This document shows, piece after piece, positions 25,505 through 33,666 of a stretch of DNA of 64,000 nucleotides (within the stretch, counting starts at the first letter, position 1; every line of letters begins with the position of its first letter). A model generated the notes under the pieces. It had not been told where the DNA came from. It did not search any database and saw only the letters and a list, made by a program, of their open reading frames with translations. This DNA is from Oscillospiraceae bacterium NTUH-002-81. Lineage in GTDB: Bacteria > Bacillota > Clostridia > Lachnospirales > Lachnospiraceae. The stretch is from the NCBI GenBank assembly GCA_032620915.1, contig CP136052.1, positions 3,418,001 to 3,482,000 of the forward strand, read 5' to 3'. The translations under genes and the position numbers were made by a program.

Positions 25505-27589
25505 TTTGACGTTCTGCGTCAAAGCAGACGGCACACATCCTTTTTTACGCAGCATTTTCCAGACCGCTACAAAGTAGCTGGCCGTCAGCGGATCGCGGAG
25601 CAGAATATGAAACTCGTCAAAGTAGCACCAAGTCGCCGCGCCCTCGTGGAAGTTCTGATCCACCGCCTGCGAAACGAACTCATTTGTGATGTGCATTGCA
25701 ATCTTTCTAAGGTTTTCGCCCATGTTTTTCAGAACGATGCACACCACACGGCTGTCCGTTTTGACGTTGGTAGGATGGTTAAAAAGATTGAGGGAGCCTG
25801 TGCAATAAAGCTCTAAGGCAGTTGCCACGCGCCGGGCCTCGGGCTCTGGCTGGCGTAAAAGCTCCTCATACAAATCCTGCAACAGTGGTGTTTTTGCAGT
25901 TTCCAATCCGAGCGCCTGTTCCCGGTACACCAAACGCACACAGCGGTCAATGACCGTCTTTTCAATGGGCTGCAAGCCTTCCTTGCCGCCGACCACCAGC
26001 TCGCATAGGGACAAAAGAAAATCCGCCTTCATGGAAAGCGGGCTTTCTCCGGCGGCCATATTGAGCTCCACATCCATCGGATTGAGGTGGTGCGGGCTGT
26101 CCGGGGCAATCTCGATCACCTGGCCGCCCAGCCTTCGCACCAGTGGAGCGTATTCGCCCATCGGGTCAACCACGATGATCCGATCCTGCGGGATGGTGAG
26201 AAACACATTCAAGAGCTCGCGCTTTGCGGCAAAGCTCTTGCCGGAGCCCGTAGAGCCCAAATACATCCCGTTTGCTGATTTCAGCTTTTTGCGGTCAGCC
26301 ATGATGACATTGTGGGAAAGTGCGTTCATGCCATAGTAGAGGGCCTGCCCCGCCATGCGGAGCTCCCTTGTCATAAAGGGGATAAAGATGGCTGTGGAGC
26401 TGGTGGTCATACCGCGCTGGATTTCCACCTCGTTGTAACCAAGGGCCAGCGAAGAAACAAAACCCTGCTCCTGTTGCCAGTCCAGACGGCGCAGAGCGCA
26501 GTTGTATTTCTGTGCGATGCCGCCCACGGTAAACACATCGTTTTCCAGCCGCTGGCGGGTAGGAGCAAGGTTTACCACTGTAAAGGTCAGCAGAAACATT
26601 CGCTCATTGCGGGTTTGCAAATCAGCCAAAAGCTCCGCTGCGTCCTTGCTGAATGTGATCAGGTCAGGGGGAAGAATGTCCGGGTCATAGCCGGAGCGCA
26701 CAGCCTTTCTCTGTTCCTCTACTTTCATTTTTCCGATGTCCGAGATTTTCCCCTTGATGGTCTTGATTGCCTTGAGCTGATCCACGGTCTGAATGTGCAT
26801 GGTCACAGTCATTTCTGCATCCAGCTCCAAGATTTCCGCCAGCAGCTTATCCGAAAGCTCTGATGCCATAATCTGCAAGTAGGACACCGCGCCCCAATAC
26901 TGGCCGATACGGAATGTTCGGGACTGGCGGAAGTCGAGACTGTCCGGGGCAATAAAGTCTTTTGTGCCGAGCCCGGTCTGCGGGATGTCTTTCCACGAAA
27001 AGCGGAACGCCTCGCGGCTCCCCGGATGCATCTGGCTATGAAGCAGCGCAAGGCGGGCCCGCCCGTCCATAGGCTCCGAGGGAACGCCCAGCCGCTTAAA
27101 GTTTCCCATGACATCAGCCTCCACACGCTCCAGACGGGGCCGTGCCTCCGCAATCCCCTCGGCAGGTATGCCAAAGGTGATGTATTTTGAGCGTTCAATG
27201 CCGTTATTGCTTTTGGCAATCTGATTTTTCAGCATCCCGGTAAACTCGTCCCGGACGCTGTTATAGTTGTCATCCGCTTTCGGGATATTGACCTGATAGC
27301 GGCTGCGGGAATGAGAACGGCGGTTGATAAAGGAAAGCTGGAACGGCAGCGAACTGTCAAAGTAGTTGAGGAATGAGCTCCATCCGCTGAATATGGCGGT
27401 CTGATCCTCGGTGGATGCCACGGAGTAATTGATGTCCTCATATTCCACGGTTTTTGTATAGAGCCCGCCCGGGAGCTTGCACACACCGTCCGGGTGCATG
27501 GACAGATACGGGATTGTCTGCTGAGCAGACAGAGTCGCCCGGCCTTTACCCTTGGCGGCGGCTCCGTTTTTCTTCTTTGTGTTTTTCAA
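25505..27589 (-). CDS. VirB4-like conjugation ATPase, 5' exon
   Basis: The exon of 695 codons starts at ATG 27589 (MKNTKKKNGAAAKGKGRATL). Residues about 430-445 hold Walker A (GSTGSGKSF), then RIIVVDPMGEY, and later YFDEFHILLRDP with the Walker B acidic pair. This ATPase powers pilus or channel assembly and substrate transfer at the inner membrane. The full protein after splicing is 786 residues, normal for the family. The start overlaps the PrgI stop region by 44 bp, the usual arrangement. The open frame continues a few codons into the intron (VRPDRALCKAV), which is not host protein. Confidence 0.9.
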
Positions 27590-27935
27590 TCACATCCTCC
27601 TTTCCAGCGCCCAGCCAGGCAAAGGGCGCATAAATGTTTTCGGTTCGGTAGGCCCTGATCCCCGGCCTTAGAAACTTGGCCCGGATGATGTTTCGCACAA
27701 CCTTTTCAAAGGGCAAGCCGTCCTTTTCATACATCGCCAGCAGGAACGCCGGGAGCATAATTCCCAGCATGAGAAACATCGCCCCGGTATTGCCGAGGGT
27801 GCCACGGGTCAGCAGATAGGCCGGAATCCCCACTGCGCCCGCGCTGCCGAAGCAGACAAGCTGGCGTTTGGTGAGGTTGAAAGCCATCTTTGTTTTGATT
27901 TTGGATAAATCGTTTGGTACGTTTACATAGGGCAT
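27546..27935 (-). CDS. PrgI family membrane protein of the type IV secretion system
   Basis: The protein has 129 residues. It starts MPYVNVPNDLSKIKTKMAFN, then LTKRQLVCFGSAGAVG, the typical PrgI opening, followed by two membrane helices (to about residue 70) and FEKVVRNIIRAKFLRP. PrgI is the VirB3 counterpart in Gram-positive systems and is always next to VirB4, as here. A palindrome copy lies 21 bp before the start. Confidence 0.9.
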   Translation of the reverse strand: MPYVNVPNDLSKIKTKMAFNLTKRQLVCFGSAGAVGIPAYLLTRGTLGNTGAMFLMLGIMLPAFLLAMYEKDGLPFEKVVRNIIRAKFLRPGIRAYRTENIYAPFAWLGAGKEDVIEKHKEEKRSRRQG

Positions 27936-27938
27936 AGA

Positions 27939-28511
27939 TCACACTCCTTTCTGTACTTCGGGACAATGTGTCCCAAAGTCCGGGATGGTTGGTGTTACTT
28001 CATTTCCCCATACAGCCCAACCGGGCGGGGTCTGCCTGGCAAAGAGCTCCACGCGGGGCAGATCGCCCATCAGGGAAATGATTTTGGCGCGGGCCTCGTC
28101 CGGCTTTTTGCTATGGGCTTCAATCGGGGAAATGATGAATTGATGAATGTTGGCAGCCTGCCGCTTTGGATGTCCCTTGGTTGCCAGCAGGCAGATTTCC
28201 GCGTTGCCCCTTGTCCAGAAGCCAAGGCCGTAAAACCAGCTATCCGCCTTCTTGTTCTTTTTCAGCCAGACGAAAGCAACGGATTTATAGGTGAAGCCCC
28301 AAGCCTCGATCAGCCGGAGCGCCTCCGGGAGCTGCGGGAAAGTGGCCCATAAAAAGAGTGCACTGTCCGGGGCTGCAAGATCAGCCACAGGCAACGCACA
28401 TAACTCCTCAATGCTCATAGTGGGATAATGGTTTTCCGCCGCGCCCTGTACTTTCTTAGCCGAGTAGCGCCACGGCGGGTCAGCGTAAATGATAGAATAC
28501 TGCTGGATAAT
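27939..28511 (-). CDS. MT-A70 family adenine methyltransferase with a non-standard start codon
   Basis: The first ATG (28418) would leave out the catalytic motif. Reading further upstream in frame gives IIQQYSIIYADPPWRYSAKK, with the DPPW motif of MT-A70-type N6-adenine methyltransferases. No ATG, GTG or TTG lies between the upstream stop and this motif. ATT 28511 or ATC 28508, just after AAAGGAG and overlapping the upstream TAA, are the only reasonable starts. Downstream motifs are FLWATFPQLPEALRLIEAWG and FWTRGNAEICLLATKG. Length is about 190 residues. It probably methylates element DNA against restriction. Its last codons are formed by a palindrome copy. Confidence 0.75.
   Translation of the reverse strand: MIQQYSIIYADPPWRYSAKKVQGAAENHYPTMSIEELCALPVADLAAPDSALFLWATFPQLPEALRLIEAWGFTYKSVAFVWLKKNKKADSWFYGLGFWTRGNAEICLLATKGHPKRQAANIHQFIISPIEAHSKKPDEARAKIISLMGDLPRVELFARQTPPGWAVWGNEVTPTIPDFGTHCPEVQKGV
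27956..27978. repeat. Dispersed palindrome, copy 9
   Basis: CTTCGGGACA and TGTCCCAAAG around ATG. It overlaps the 3' end of the MT-A70 gene and precedes prgI by 21 bp. Confidence 0.85.
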
Positions 28512-29290
28512 TACACTCCTTTCTCGCCGGAGCTTTTTACTGCCTGCGCCGCACGGATGCGCTCACTGGCGGCGGCATAAAAGGACGGGGCCGTTTCAAA
28601 GCATACAAAGCGGCGTTCTGTGTTGATGGCTGCAATCGCGGTTGTGCCGGAGCCCGCGCAAATGTCCGCGACCAATTCGCCGGGGCGGGTATAGGTGCGG
28701 ATCAGATACTCACAAAGCTCCACGGGCTTCTGTGTGGGATGGATGCCGCCGGACACCGTAGGCACAAAAAGTACATTTCCGGGATAGCGGCGGCCATCGT
28801 TGGACTCCGATCCCTTCCGTTCAAATTTCCCATAGTTGGAGCTTGTACCGCTTCGGGAATGTACGCGGGCATAAGGCTTGCCATAAGTAAACTGTGGATT
28901 GTAGACCGGGGACTTCTGGTAAAACACCAAGATATTCTCGGACTTCTTCAGTGGAGCCCGGTTTGCATTGAGAAAGCCCGTTCCGCGCTCTTTGTACCAA
29001 ATCCACTCATAGCGGAGCATGGCGAGGTTGGATGCGCCCAGCACCTTGTCAAAGGGGCACTGTGCGAAAAACAGCACTGCGCCATTCGGCTTGACCGCCC
29101 ATTTCACCGCCTCCCACAGCTCCGGGAGCGGCAGGGGCACATCCCAATAATTCCGGGTTGTGCCGTAAGGCGGATCAGTCAACAGCATATCCACGCTATG
29201 TTTTGGCAAAGAACGCAGGCCCTCGATGCCATCCATGAGAAACAAGCCCTCCTTCGGGACACTTTGTCCCAAAGTGCGGCTATCGGTCAT
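28511..29290 (-). CDS. DNA (cytosine-N4/adenine-N6) methyltransferase
   Basis: The protein has 259 residues and starts at ATG 29290 (GGAGG six bases upstream), overlapping the SpoVG-like stop. The catalytic motif DMLLTDPPYGTTRNYW comes first. The SAM-binding motif GELVADICAGSGTTAIAAIN lies near the C-terminus, and GGIHPTQKPVELCEYLIRTY sits between them: the permuted beta-class layout. Solitary methyltransferases on ICEs commonly protect incoming DNA from restriction. The first 13 codons include a palindrome copy (GQSVPKEG); a second ATG after it at about 29236 has its own AAGGAGG and could be the true start. Confidence 0.85.
   Translation of the reverse strand: MTDSRTLGQSVPKEGLFLMDGIEGLRSLPKHSVDMLLTDPPYGTTRNYWDVPLPLPELWEAVKWAVKPNGAVLFFAQCPFDKVLGASNLAMLRYEWIWYKERGTGFLNANRAPLKKSENILVFYQKSPVYNPQFTYGKPYARVHSRSGTSSNYGKFERKGSESNDGRRYPGNVLFVPTVSGGIHPTQKPVELCEYLIRTYTRPGELVADICAGSGTTAIAAINTERRFVCFETAPSFYAAASERIRAAQAVKSSGEKGV
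29253..29275. repeat. Dispersed palindrome, copy 10
   Basis: CTTCGGGACA and TGTCCCAAAG around CTT, at the start of the DNA methyltransferase gene. Confidence 0.85.
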
Positions 29291-29885
29291 TACGGGCCTC
29301 CTTTGCCTTGGCAGACGCAGGCCGGGCGGCGTTTTCTTTTCCAGCTTGTTTCGCGGCCTCGGCCATCTGCTCCTTGATCGGGGCAGGCCGTACCGCCTGG
29401 GCCCGTGCAACAAGCTGTTCCACCGCCGCATGATACGCCTCCACACCAGCCGCATTGATCCGTTCCTGTGTGGCTCGGTCAGGAATCCGAACCGTAGCCC
29501 GGTATCCCGTCCGGCTGGCAGGATCAGGTTTAGAGGGAGCGCCGAGGAAAATCCCGTTTTTCCCGTCCACAACCTTAAAATCGTCGATGACCACACCGCC
29601 AAAATTGACGCTGGCGAAACCGATCAGTTTTCCCTGCGGCTCAATCGGGCGGACAGATACCGTGATCGGAACAACCGCCTCCTGCAAGACGGCATCTGTC
29701 CGCATTTTTACCGCCTCATCAATGCTAACGCCCTTGACTTCTGCAAGCTCCGCGATGGGAGCATCAAACAGCCAGCGCCGTTCCTCCGCAGCAATCTGCT
29801 CCGGGGTCAGCAATACATCGTCTTTCTTACTCAGATAAAATTCCTCCTTTCCGCTTGCCGGAGCAGGCTGGGCGGGGTCGTCCAT
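29280..29885 (-). CDS. SpoVG-domain protein of ICE-1
   Basis: This is a frame of up to 201 residues from ATG 29885. A second possible start is the CTG at about 29841, which has a better AAAGGAGG box. The central segment PITVSVRPIEPQGKLIGFAS, then VNFGGVVIDDFKVVDG and ATVRIPDRATQERINAAGVE, is the SpoVG fold, a small site-specific DNA/RNA-binding domain. The N-terminus looks helical and the C-terminus is Ala/Lys-rich. SpoVG-like genes are common beside methyltransferases in these elements. Regulation of transcription is likely, but the target is unknown. Confidence 0.75.
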   Translation of the reverse strand: MDDPAQPAPASGKEEFYLSKKDDVLLTPEQIAAEERRWLFDAPIAELAEVKGVSIDEAVKMRTDAVLQEAVVPITVSVRPIEPQGKLIGFASVNFGGVVIDDFKVVDGKNGIFLGAPSKPDPASRTGYRATVRIPDRATQERINAAGVEAYHAAVEQLVARAQAVRPAPIKEQMAEAAKQAGKENAARPASAKAKEARNDR

Positions 29886-30012
29886 CAACTCTTTTTCTTT
29901 GCAGGACGGCCTCTGTTTCCGCCATAAAGCGGTAAGCGTCTGCCTCAGTAAACTCCTCCGGCGTTTTTCCATTCCATAAGCGCGTTCCGTCTGCCCCGTA
30001 TCTTCTCGGCAT
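29827..30012 (-). CDS. Small ICE protein of unknown function
   Basis: A 61-residue frame starts at ATG 30012 with AGGAGG well spaced: MPRRYGADGTRLWNGKTPEE, then DAYRFMAETEAVLQRKRVDG. The N-terminal half reads like a compact conserved protein. The C-terminal part overlaps the SpoVG-like frame. I do not recognise a family. Confidence 0.5.
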   Translation of the reverse strand: MPRRYGADGTRLWNGKTPEEFTEADAYRFMAETEAVLQRKRVDGRPRPACSGKRKGGILSE

Positions 30013-30027
30013 AAGCACCACCTCCTG

Positions 30028-30302
30028 TTAATGAGCGCCAAAGATACGCTGGGCAATGCTCCCGGTCTTAAAGAGCATGAAGCAAAGCAGAACCGTGTAG
30101 CCCACAGTTCCCCAAATCGCCCCAATGGGATCGCCGCCTGTTGCGATGCCTTGAATGAGCACTGCGTAAATTGCAACACATACAAGGATCAGCAGCCCTT
30201 GAAAGCCCACGGCAAACAGGGACTTGATGTAGTTCTGCCCGGTGCCACCAAGCTCCCGGTTGGAAAGCGTAGCAACGGGGATGGGGGCCAGACTGGTCAG
30301 CA
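30028..30302 (-). CDS. VirB6-like membrane protein of ICE-1, 3' exon
   Basis: From 30302 the sequence completes a Leu codon with the 5' exon and reads LLTSLAPIPVATLSNRELGG, then GQNYIKSLFAVGFQGLLILV and two membrane helices. With 592 bases in the 5' exon and 275 here, the joined gene has 289 codons. The family is the TrbL/VirB6-like channel protein found between Maff2 and PrgI. Confidence 0.85.
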
Positions 30303-32891
30303 GTAGGGTAAGAACCCGGCGCCTTACCATATCACTATGGCAGGTTTCCGAGAACTCCCCTCCGAACCGGACTTACACCTCTCGATGTATCCGGCTCTCC
30401 AGATGTCAGTCTAACTTTCCTGCGTGTAACTTATCGTGACAGTCAATGCAGAGTGCCATTGTCTTGCGCTTACGCCCAATCATGGCGATTTCCCATTGTT
30501 TTCTGCCACTTAAATCTTTGAGTTTTCGTATATGGTGTATTTCAAGCGGCACATTCTCTGCGCCACACCACTCACACCTGTTTGCTTGCAGTCTTTTTAT
30601 AAGGCTATTACGCCCATAATTCTCAAAAATTCTTGCTACTATATCAGGATTTCCGCTTTCTACTTTAGTGTCCCGGCGGAACCCATTATTGTAAAACAAT
30701 ACCTTTCCGACCTTGCCGTTTTTCTTCGGATATTCCACAACAAAATCTTTTCCTTGACGGTACTTGCGGATAATTCTGCTGATTCGTGTCCGATATTTTC
30801 CAGCAAAGGTTTTGAGCATACTGTATCTCATTACATAGTAGAAGTTATTGAGTACAGACACGTTGTTTGCAAGTCGGTAGTAGTTATACAATCCACGGAT
30901 TTCTGCGTTGTATTGGTTTAGGATTTCCAAATCGTCCAAGTGCAACAGGCGAGTGCGCCGGACAGGCTCCCAAACCTCTTTGTTTCCATTTTGTTTGTCA
31001 TATTTAATCTTGAGGGCATTGTAGGAGAACAATCGTTTTACCCACTTATCATGGGGAACATAAAGTAAGACTTTTCCATTGTTTACCCGTCTGGTAGCCC
31101 CGGTTTTGGTCTTTTTGTTGTGTTCGCCTTTGGCGATTGTGACCTCATATCCCAAGAACTTCGCAGCGTCGTGTCCATGAGTAATCAATGTCTTTTTCCT
31201 CGGACATTTCCAGATGGAGTTTGTCCCGGATAAAGTAGCCTACATCTTGTTTAATCTGTTCTGCGTCCTCTTTGCTGCCGATAACTCCGATTAAGAAATC
31301 ATCGGCGTATCGGATATAGCAAAGCCGTTTATAGCTATCGTCCATCTGGTCGCTATACGGTATAGATTTCAGACTACGCCGAAGTTCCCGGATTTCTGCA
31401 ATTAAGCCCTCTTTTTCTTCCACGCTCATTTTAGAGATATTTCTTTTAAGCCTTTGTTCTTTTCCTCGGCAGACATCCAATTTCTTCTTGAACGCAGGAT
31501 TGATTTTACGGCGGTTTCCGCCGTTGAATTTCTCTGCATACTCTGCCATATAACTGTCCAGTTCGTTCATGTAGATGTTTGCCAGGATAGGGCTGATGAT
31601 GGAGCCTTGCGGAGTTCCGGAATAAGTATTGTGGTAATTCCAATCCTCCATATATCCAGCTTTCAAGAACTTCCAGAGCAGACCGATGAAATATTCATCT
31701 GCAATCCGCTTTCGCAAAATAGCAATCAACACATGATGGTCTACGTTGTCAAAACAGCCCTTTATATCCCCCTCAACGAACCACTTTGTCCCCGTAAAAT
31801 ATTTCTGCACATATTTGAGTGCCGTATGACAGCTTCTGTTTATACGGAAACCGTGGGAATAGTCGCTAAAGGTTGGCTCATAAATACTCTCCAAGATGAG
31901 CCGCACCACCTCCTGTATCAGTTTATCGTCGAATGACGGTATCCCCAGAGGACGCATTTTCCCATTGGATTTCGGGATATACGTTCTCCTTGCCGGGTTA
32001 GGCTGATAACTAAAATCCCGCATCTTTTCAATGAGGGCGTTTATCCTTGCCATTCCCATTCCGTCAATGGTTTTGCCGTCTGTTCCGGCTGTCATGTTGC
32101 CTGGTTTCGCCTGTATCCGCTGATATGCCAGCAGATAGAATTGTGGATTGTACAGGTTGCGGTATAACCGCTCGTACTTGTAACTCTTGTTACACGCCTT
32201 GGATTTTAGGCTTTCCAACACATTTTCAGGACTTCTCATAATGCCTCACGCACCTTTCCTTTTTATGAATTGGTTGACATCCTGCCTCCCTTCGCCATGT
32301 AGACGGCTTTCCCGCCCTCGGACTACTACGGAGGCTCCGTTGCCATGCCGGATATTCAGCGTCATCTTTCTTGGGTTTTTACCCCTTGAAATTTATCGCC
32401 TTGCGGCATTACGCATAGCCGGATAGTTCCGGCGTTCCGGTTTAGGCAATCTCCAGTTAGACACTTTGGGATAAGCGTATTGTGATGTCGGTAGTGGGTT
32501 TTCGTCCTTTTCCGCTTACTGCGGCTGGCTGTCATAAGTATCGTGCGGTCTGTGTTTACCTGTCACATTCCGCTATGACATACGGCGAATACAACCATCC
32601 TGCGCCGCCGGGTCGAGTATCCCGCCTCGGACTACCCTTAAAGCAGTTTAGCCTTGCTCCTCATTCACAATGTTGCGTCTTGCCGCTCAGTCGTGGGTAG
32701 ATGGTTTTCCCAACTCGCGATTTTTCCGATACGCTATTGTCCCCCTTGTGGTTTCCCTCCGGGGTAAATCGGATGACGCTAAAGTGACGCGTTTCACGTC
32801 TTTGATACTTTTCTTTACCGGCTTGCTAAAGCCGGATTCCCAAAATGTCCGCGCACCGCCTTTGGATGAAAAGCGGCGCTTCTGGACGCGC
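30303..32891 (-). mobile_element. Group II intron in virB6 of ICE-1
   Basis: The boundaries follow from the host protein (...MLEIY plus C, then TG of LLTSLAP). The intron starts GCGCGTCCAGAAG at 32891 instead of the usual GUGYG and ends CCCTAC at 30303; 2589 bp. Domain V is 30397-30364. It is one base longer than the copy at 58989-61576 and otherwise appears the same. A bulged A is visible in domain VI (CCATAGTGATATGGTAAGG). Confidence 0.9.
30406..32239 (-). pseudogene. ltrA: Group II intron reverse transcriptase/maturase, one-base frameshift
   Basis: The gene has the same sequence as the intact 610-residue protein at 59641-61473, except that GAGGAAAAAGAC near 31195 has five A where the other copy has four. 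This breaks the frame after EMSEEK, between the YADD-containing RT part and the maturase/HNH part. The RT motifs, including CYIRYADDFLIG, are intact in the first part and the HNH residues in the second. If the extra A is real, this copy depends on the other copy's protein for splicing. It could equally be a homopolymer error. Confidence 0.85.
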
Positions 32892-33483
32892 GATAGATTT
32901 CCAGCATCCTGCCATACACCAAAACGAAAATGATAATTCCCATCGCCTTCATCGTGAAGCCAATGAGCGCAGACTGCAGCCACAGCCCCAAAAGCGGCCC
33001 CAAGTCCATCGCCTCCAGCGAGGTTTCCAGTTCAGCAAGCATATCCGCCGAAACATCGGTAGAGCCTTGAATGAGCCCGCCTGCCTGCGCGATGACGCTC
33101 TGCGAGACATCGAACACGGCCATGACGATATTGAATGTGTTTGACAGGATCAGGATTGCACAGGCTGTTTTGAACATCCATTTATAGAGGTTCGCAACGT
33201 CAACCTCGTGCATATTGTTCTTTTCCAAAAGCATCTGTATGAGCTCATAAGTGGCAACAAAGGTCAGCACCATTCCGGCAATCGGCAGGATCACCGTTTC
33301 GGAAAGCTGTCGGATCAGGGAGAAAACCCCGGCGTGCCACGCCGCCGGGGTAGTCCCTACCTGTGCCGCAATCTCTCCGACTTGGGTATTGACAGTATCA
33401 AAAAGCCCTTCGAGGTTTCCCATGATCCCGCCAATCAGAAGCTCTTTGAGCCAGTTTGTGAGCCAGTCGGTGAGAAAATCCAT
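32892..33483 (-). CDS. VirB6-like membrane protein of ICE-1, 5' exon
   Basis: Starts MDFLTDWLTNWLKELLIGGI and has about four membrane helices (for example ETVILPIAGMVLTFVATYEL), ending ...VYGRMLEIY. This is a polytopic channel protein of the mating-pair complex, homologous to the ICE-2 protein at 58394. The visible open frame runs 59 bp into the intron (RASRSAAFHPK...), which is not host protein. Confidence 0.85.
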
Positions 33484-33494
33484 AAGCGCCTACC

Positions 33495-33576
33495 TTAAAA
33501 CAGGCCAGACAGCAGAGGGATCAGTGTGGTGCCAATGACGATGATGCCGCCGCCCGCCATGAGCTGTTTCATCCCC
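33495..33576 (-). pseudogene. Maff2 family protein, C-terminal remnant
   Basis: The last 26 codons of a maff2 gene remain: GMKQLMAGGGIIVIGTTLIP followed by LLSGLF and a stop. They match the end of the intact Maff2 protein at 58099-58314. The rest is replaced at 33577 by the end of the serine-recombinase IME. Maff2 is a small two-helix membrane protein always placed before VirB6. No other half of this gene is found in the window. Confidence 0.8.
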
Positions 33577-33666
33577 AATTAGGTGTAAAAACTCTGCTCG
33601 ATGGCGGGCGGCGGCGTACAAAAAATCTATATGGTGTTGTTAAGAGAACCGTCCCGGCGGGACAGG

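Larger units (their letters stand above)
2060..33576 (-). mobile_element. ICE-1: partial integrative conjugative element carrying a metal-transport cargo
   Basis: One co-directional block on the minus strand runs from a maff2 tail and VirB6, through PrgI, VirB4, NlpC/P60, DUF4315/DUF4366, MobC and relaxase, to a large serine recombinase at the left end. This is the conserved order of Clostridia ICEs of the broad Tn1549/CTn type but with a serine recombinase. The upstream replication/VirD4 half is missing: maff2 is cut at 33576. The left boundary is placed between the recombinase stop and an IS200 fragment, and the exact attachment core is not determined. The 5.4-13.5 kb segment is cargo. Ten copies of a 23-bp palindrome mark only the backbone. 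Confidence 0.75.
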
